NCBI RefSeq assembly: GCF_031755915.1
Contig: NC_083388.1
Span: 15,016,501-15,080,500 of the forward strand
Length of the DNA: 64,000 bases
From: Ziziphus jujuba
Taxonomy: Eukaryota; Streptophyta; Magnoliopsida; Rosales; Rhamnaceae
Reading direction: 5' to 3'
Shown here: positions 59,170 to 64,000 of the stretch, one piece after another
How positions within the stretch are numbered: position 1 is the stretch's first letter
Layout: the number at the start of each line of letters is the position of its first letter
Position numbers and translations under genes: made by a program
The notes under the pieces: generated by a model
Told to the model about the DNA's origin: nothing
The model's database searches: none
The model's input: only the letters and a program-made list of their open reading frames with translations

Positions 59170-60086
59170 TGTTGCAGGTTGATCCAGTTTAAGGCTGTTT
59201 GAACCCAAAAGTTGGGTCCAACAGCAATGGACCCCATTTTTGGTTGGCGACGGCATTATGCATGACATTTGTACAGTATATTTTTGTTTCCATAAGGGGA
59301 TCGGATGGTAGGTTGTGTCATGGTTATTTCTGTCTCTTTGTTGTTACTCATTGTTGTTTATTATTTAAGGTTTTGTTTCTTCTTGATACGGATTTTGGGA
59401 GTTTCCCAGATCCTTCTTATTTATATTTATATTTTTTTCTAGCCAGAATTGTTCTTAATGTGGGATTTATTGTAGTTTGAAATCCGGATTCAAAAAGCTT
59501 TAATATTGGTTTTTAGCTCTGTTAATCTAAACATGTTCCGAGTCAACTTCGAAGGCTTATTTTTGCCTTTTGTTATGAGCGGATGGGCGACTCCTGTTTT
59601 TTTACTCGTATTAGGATGTTTCAGAAGAAAGTTCTTTCCTTTCTTTACTTGTTTATATATTGTGTTTTTTAAGGTTTGAAATTCTATTTGGTGACCATTA
59701 TGGTTAAAAATAAAGATGTAATCTTGGTGACCTTAAATTGTAATGTTATTGTTTATAGAATTTTCGTTTGCACAAGCACAACAGGGGTTTAGGATTTCCC
59801 CAATTGTTGCTAATTTTTGGTTGATATCGCAATTCATCACTGTAATCACTGGCTAGGTTATTATTATTATTATTTTTTTTTTAAATTTATTACGCTAACT
59901 GATATCAATAACCATTAATGACAATTAATATAAATTTTCTTGTGGTTTTTTTTTTTTTTTTGAATTTTTTTGGGGGATAAAAAGATGCTTATTTTTGGAA
60001 GGAAAAGAAAAAAAAAATAAAATTCAGTTGCTCTCTAAAATATATAATCACCGTTGACTTGGGATTCCTAATAGATTTTTTTTAAG
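59170..60086 (+). other. 3'UTR of the SAPS gene and spacer
   Basis: T-rich sequence after the stop at 59167-59169. AATAAAGATG near 59709 is a plausible but distant poly(A) signal, and plant signals are loose. No other gene is seen. Confidence 0.45.
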
Positions 60087-61093
60087 CACAAATGCTTCCA
60101 ACATACGGGATTGGGAATTTTGCCCCCGAGCCTTTGAATTTGGCACTAATGCACTCCATAATGGGAAAACTATGTGATTGTGCCCCCAAAACGTTGGTTC
60201 TGTTTACTTTTCGCGTTAAAGTCGGCATGTACCACGCATGTGTAGAGTGCAACTTTTGAGTTATGGATAATTTGGTTATTTTGCTCTCTGTGACACTTAG
60301 ATCTTCTTTCCATTTAAACCGCCAATTTCGGTCGCCAAATTCGCCGTGGTGGTTCTGTGGTATAACTCTATCGGAAACGGCCTAGTAAATATGAAAAACA
60401 ATCATACCAACAACAGTCTCCATCATTTCCTATGGGTACAACTTCACTAGCACCGTTAAAAAGACTTGCAGGTTGTCGATCTATACAGTCTATGCCTAAT
60501 TTCACTAAAAATCGCCTCAGCAAACATAAAAAACCAATCCCAGAACTCATCTAAACCACCTACTTAGATTGTCACTATTTTCAACGAATTTTTTTATGCT
60601 GAGACCTTATTACTAGCACCTAAAGATTTGCAGGCTACTGATCTATACAGTTGACCTAAGTTCATCAAAATTCACTTCATCCAACATCAACAAACAACTA
60701 AAAACTCAACCAAGCCCACCCATTTGGGTTGCCATTATTTCGCACAAAGTGAGATCTCATCAGTGATCACCACTTCCAAAAAATTCGTGATTTGCCAATC
60801 TACACAGCCATGGTGGTTTGGCGGTCCAACTCGACTAGAAATTGTCTCAAAACAAGAGCTAAACACAGAATTTGACAAAAATCCTTATGTGCTAAATGAT
60901 CACAAAGCCATTATCTTTTTTCTACATGGTCAATTCACATGTGTCTGGCTCGTGACATGTTAATGTCCAAATATGATGGGGCACATGACATTAGTACTGT
61001 TTTTGTGTTATATGATGCATTAGTGCCAGATGGAAAGGTTGCATGGGGTAAAACGTCACAAATTCCAAAAATTGGGGGCATTGGTGCAAGAAA
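60087..61093. mobile_element. Inverted-repeat element between SAPS and UBL5
   Basis: The left end (GCACAAATGC at about 60087, then TTGGCACTAATGCA, ATAA, AAAAC and GTGCCCCC) matches the - strand of the right end (GCACCAATGC near 61093, then CTGGCACTAATGCA, ATAA, AAAAC and GTGCCCC). The arms are about 150 bp and diverged. The interior is noncoding with tandem repeats. There is no transposase and no clear TSD. The short ORFs at 60724 and 60939 lie inside it and do not resemble any gene. Confidence 0.6.
60440..60860. repeat. Three diverged ~165-bp tandem units
   Basis: The units share ACTTGCAGG / ATTTGCAGG / ATTTGCCAA, then GATCTATACAG or AATCTACACAG, a TTCACTAAAAATCGCCTC-like segment, then an RCCCACCYATTTGGGTTGCC-like segment, near 60440, 60610 and 60770. 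They form the core of the inverted-repeat element. Confidence 0.55.
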
Positions 61094-61349
61094 AACTTTC
61101 CCAATAAGAGGTATTTTAATGATGTTGAAGGTGTTTTTTCTTTAAATACTTACTTAATTAAGTTTTATTTTTATTTTTTTATTTTAAGTATATATTTATT
61201 TATCCATTTTTCATTTTTTAAGTCGGTCATGTATTAATATAAATATTTGTCAAAGTCCACATTATGAAATTGGCAAATGCTTGTTAGTTTCCAAATTGAA
61301 GTAGGTAGAAAGTAACAAATACGTGATCCACACACAAACACAAACACAT

Positions 61350-61433
61350 TGATATATTGGATTTTTGGGGGTTAGGCTTAGGGTTAGGGTTTGCTATTGA
61401 AGAAGAAGAAGAAGAAACAAAAGCAAAGGAAAA
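61350..61433 (+). promoter_or_regulatory. UBL5 proximal promoter and leader with telo-box
   Basis: TTAGGGTTAGGGTTT (61378-61392) contains the telo-box TTAGGGTTT (reverse of AAACCCTAA), typical of plant translation, splicing and other housekeeping promoters. A weak TATA-like GATATATTGG lies at 61351. A (GAA)n leader (61399-61416) precedes the start ATG by about 20 bases. Confidence 0.7.
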
Positions 61434-61655
61434 ATGATTGAAGTGGTTCTAAACGATCGGCTGGGGAAGAAGGTAAGGGTGAAGTGCAACGACGATGACA
61501 CCATCGGCGACCTGAAGAAGCTCGTGGCGGCTCAGACCGGTACCAGAGCCGACAAGATCCGCATCCAGAAGTGGTACAACATCTACAAAGACCATATCAC
61601 CCTCAAGGACTACGAAATCCACGATGGCATGGGCCTCGAGCTCTACTACAACTGA
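61434..61655 (+). CDS. UBL5: Ubiquitin-like protein 5 (UBL5/Hub1)
   Basis: 73 codons, the exact family length, starting [18 protein letters not shown] and ending in [10 protein letters not shown], with a C-terminal double tyrosine instead of the ubiquitin di-glycine. UBL5 is therefore not conjugated through a processed GG tail. Conserved blocks are [40 protein letters not shown] and [13 protein letters not shown]. Known roles in yeast and animals are non-covalent binding to spliceosome proteins (Snu66, Prp38), pre-mRNA splicing and the mitochondrial stress response; the plant role is assumed equivalent. The CDS has no intron and is much more GC-rich than its surroundings. The ATG is the first in the leader. 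The ORF on the opposite strand at 61449-61706 is a shadow. Confidence 0.98.
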   Translation: MIEVVLNDRLGKKVRVKCNDDDTIGDLKKLVAAQTGTRADKIRIQKWYNIYKDHITLKDYEIHDGMGLELYYN

Positions 61656-61666
61656 TTTCCCTTCCT

Positions 61667-62852
61667 GTATGTTTTCCTTTTTCTCTCTTTCGGGTTGGCT
61701 TTTCAAATTATGCTGTAATTTAATCTATTCGGCTGATGATGGACTCGGTTTCTGGATCGAGAAATTTTGATTTTTTTTTTTTTTTTTGGGGCTACTAATT
61801 ATGTTAATTTTGCAATTTTGTGGATTTGAATTGATGGGGGGATTTTCTTGTGTCTCTGTTTGATTGCCATGTTGAACCCTCGGGTAAAGTTTCGATTTTT
61901 GTTTCTGCAACACTGCGTATCTGAAATTTCATATTGTTGTTTGATGATGTTAAAATTGGAGTGCTAATGTTTCATATGCTTTGTTCATGGTAAAAACTTT
62001 GTGTTGTAATACTGCTTTTTAATAAGATGAAAAATTCTTTCCGATTGATATTTGAATTATATGCTTCAAAGTAATTATTAAATTTAGAGTTACTAAACTT
62101 TTGCCCCAATCCATGACACATTTTGAACTTTGCCCATAAACCATATAAATTCTCACATTTTCTTCCAAAAATGTTATTTTCTTTACTCCTTTAGTCGAAT
62201 CATGCAATTTTCTCTAACGGATTTGGCCAAGTTATATAGAAGCAAGATGTATAAAAGTGATTATAGCAAGTAATAAGAAAGTGAAAAAATGTAGAAGGAA
62301 GAATCAGAAACGGAGAATGTCGGAATTGTTTGGAAAGGAGGAAGTTGGGAGAGTAGCTGAAATTTTGCTAAAAGAAAATGTTGATTCAATGTTAGTTTTG
62401 GTTAAGCAGGAGGTTTAACATAATGACTAAATTTGGTTTTAAGAAATGATACGTGGGCAACTCCTCAAGGTCCATGTTGCTTTATGTAATTCACGTATGC
62501 GGAGCTGCATGCTTTCAAGGGTAGCTGAAACTTGATAATTTTAGAGGCTTATATTACAAGTATACTGTTTAATCCATGCTGTGGTCCAGTTGTTTAATCC
62601 ATGACATCTACTTGTGAATTGTGATCTTAAAAGAACAGTAAACTTCTGAAACTGTGCCATGTGTTCTGTTTCTTGATAATCATACAGCCTACGTATATTA
62701 TTTTCTCCAGATGTTTAATTTTGAATTACAAGCAGTTTTTATAATTATCGAGTCTCAAGATCATCCTTAATCTTTGCACATTTATATTTTTAAAACCTGT
62801 GTAAACTTTTTCTGCTGCATGTTAATTGTTTTTTGTTTTCTCTTAACAACAG
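61667..62852 (+). other. Probable 3'UTR intron of UBL5
   Basis: Eleven bases after the stop, CCT|GTATGT at 61667 looks like a donor. 62830-62852 is a pyrimidine-rich stretch ending CTTAACAACAG, a good acceptor. The next exon would be 62853 onward (GTTTTATGAACTACATAAAA). An intron this far upstream of the last exon boundary could make the transcript sensitive to nonsense-mediated decay, since the stop lies only about 11 bases from the junction. Inference from sequence only. Confidence 0.4.
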
Positions 62853-63601
62853 GTTTTATGAACTACATAAAATGCATTGGCAATTGGTGCATTCTCTATC
62901 TCAACTAGTGCAACGTGAAAGCTCTGCTTCTAAGAGGGACTATCAAGTTTAAGTTAGCAATGTTCTGTAGTTATCCAATGTTAATTGGACGGAGTTATGT
63001 CTTTCAATATGTCGATGCAGCTTACTTGTTGAACTAGTAATTCCCAACTTGGGATAAATTGTGAACAATCAACTGTGTGGTCTGTGTTGTTTTCTGCAAT
63101 ATGTGATGCTGCAAATTTCATAATATGCTCGCTGAGTTTTCACTTGCATCTTGCTCCAATCAAATTCTGGCCTTATTCAAAGGTCCGTATCGTAAAGTTA
63201 AAAAAATTGTCGGTGAGTCCGTAAGATTCTGAGTTGTTAGTTCCAGTGCAAATGATCTACCTTGCATGTTCATGCAATGTAATAGGTTGTGTCCACAGTA
63301 ACGGAGATACTAGGATTTCTAAATGATTTCATGCAATTGATGAGGGTATATTAATCGACACCTAGTGATTCTCGTAAAATCAAAAGAAAGAATGGTTTCA
63401 TAGTCAATTCTCGTACAATCAAAAGAAAGAATGGTTTCATAGTCCTTTTGTTTGCTTCTTGGTGTAAGAAATAACAAAACTTTGTAGACAATTGGAATTT
63501 TTCACTTTAATAATATTCCGTATGGTTGCAACAATCTGTCAAAACGGATTATAAGAAAAATGATACACTGCTATAGAGCTCTGTACTTGCATGTACATTT
63601 A
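62853..63601 (+). other. Possible UBL5 3' exon and downstream spacer
   Basis: No ORF or domain. It may hold the last UBL5 exon and poly(A) site; none can be fixed. A 39-bp tandem repeat lies at 63368-63444. Confidence 0.35.
63368..63444. repeat. 39-bp tandem duplication
   Basis: ATTCTCGTAAAATCAAAAGA and AAGAATGGTTTCATAGTC repeat immediately (63368-63405 and 63407-63444) with a single substitution. Recent. Confidence 0.95.
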
Positions 63602-63832
63602 GGGGTCGTGTGGTACATAATATTTTATTGTATTAGATTGTGTTACAATATATTATATTATATTCATCTTATGTTTGGTGTAAGATTGTATAAAATAATA
63701 TCATATTTAGTACAAAAATGTACTGTATTGTATTATTTTTTATTTCATAAATTAATAGAGTTTTTCTTTTTTTTAAAAAAAAAAAAATTTAAAAATTACT
63801 AGTTTAGCTGTAAAATCAAGGTTTTACCAAAT
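63602..63832. mobile_element. MITE candidate
   Basis: The left end GGGGTCGTGTGGTAC is mirrored by the right end, which reads TGGGATCATTTGGTA on the - strand. Length about 230 bp, interior A/T-rich. This GGG-TC-TTTGGTA terminus is common in plant MITEs. No clean TSD was seen. Confidence 0.6.
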
Positions 63833-64000
63833 GATCCCAAATTTTATAAATTACATTTTGCAAACCCATTTTGGTATCTCTTTAAAGTGCAAGTGGCCAT
63901 TATACAACTTTCAATACAAGTAAAATTATAAAATTAATACATATTAAAATTAATGCATAATAAAGTCATATATAATGTAGTTTCGAGAAATGAAAATAAG
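63833..64000. other. AT-rich end of window
   Basis: Nothing recognisable. Confidence 0.5.

Noticed and set aside
60724..61145. ORFs of 79 and 68 codons upstream of UBL5
   Set aside because: Lie in the inverted-repeat element and overlap its tandem units and right terminus; no family match recognised.
61378..61392. Possible interstitial telomere repeat
   Set aside because: Only about two TTAGGG-like units directly before the UBL5 leader; better explained as a promoter telo-box.
62019..62207. 62-codon - strand ORF
   Set aside because: Within the putative UBL5 3' intron, no motif, low complexity.

Overview
This is an AT-rich plant nuclear window, almost certainly from a dicot. It shows plant-type LINEs, Ty3/gypsy elements primed by initiator-Met tRNA, Helitrons, Mutator-like foldback DNA, long (AT)n and poly(A) tracts, CT-rich 5' leaders, a telo-box promoter and plant-type GT-AG introns. 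The species cannot be named from the sequence. Two host genes can be fully supported, both on the + strand in the last 14 kb. One is a 19-exon gene for a SAPS-domain (SIT4/PP6 phosphatase-associated) regulatory subunit of 856 residues (CDS 50471-59169). The other is an intronless-CDS gene for the 73-residue ubiquitin-like protein UBL5/Hub1 (61434-61655), with a telo-box promoter and a probable 3'UTR intron.

Everything from 1 to about 49 kb is transposon-derived or featureless AT-rich DNA. 0.96-5.44 kb is a decayed plant L1-type LINE (endonuclease, RT, zf-RVT, RNase H, poly(A)), interrupted by a tandemly duplicated 380-bp insert. 13.12-18.07 kb is a complete but dead Ty3/gypsy chromovirus on the - strand with short LTRs, PBS, PPT and a 5-bp TSD. 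It sits inside the RNase H remnant of a second LINE. 24.28-31.98 kb is a Helitron cluster: at least two head-to-tail units, with 3' CTAG ends, a PIF1-like helicase C-terminus, an RPA-like OB-fold exon, and five copies of a 5'-end motif. 32.73-37.85 kb is a 5.1-kb foldback element, probably Mutator-like. It is almost entirely two inverted arms carrying 12 copies of a 200-230 bp hairpin unit and a duplicated non-transposon sequence. It interrupts the second copy of a local duplication, so the first copy preserves the empty site. 41.36-41.49 kb is a very short tRNA-derived SINE with a 14-bp TSD. 42.36-48.27 kb is a nested structure: an inverted-repeat DNA element into which a 4.86-kb non-autonomous LTR retroelement (1.03-1.07 kb LTRs, perfect PBS, no recognisable pol) has inserted with TSD TCACG.

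The gene pair at 50-63 kb is separated by a 1-kb inverted-repeat element (60.09-61.09 kb) with internal tandem repeats, and a MITE lies at 63.6-63.8 kb. The SAPS protein (phosphatase scaffold) and UBL5 (splicing and stress ubiquitin-like modifier) are housekeeping genes. Nothing in the sequence links their functions beyond adjacency. The strongest discovery candidates are the foldback hairpin-array element with its empty-site paralogue, the head-to-tail Helitrons, and the nested LTR-in-inverted-repeat element.
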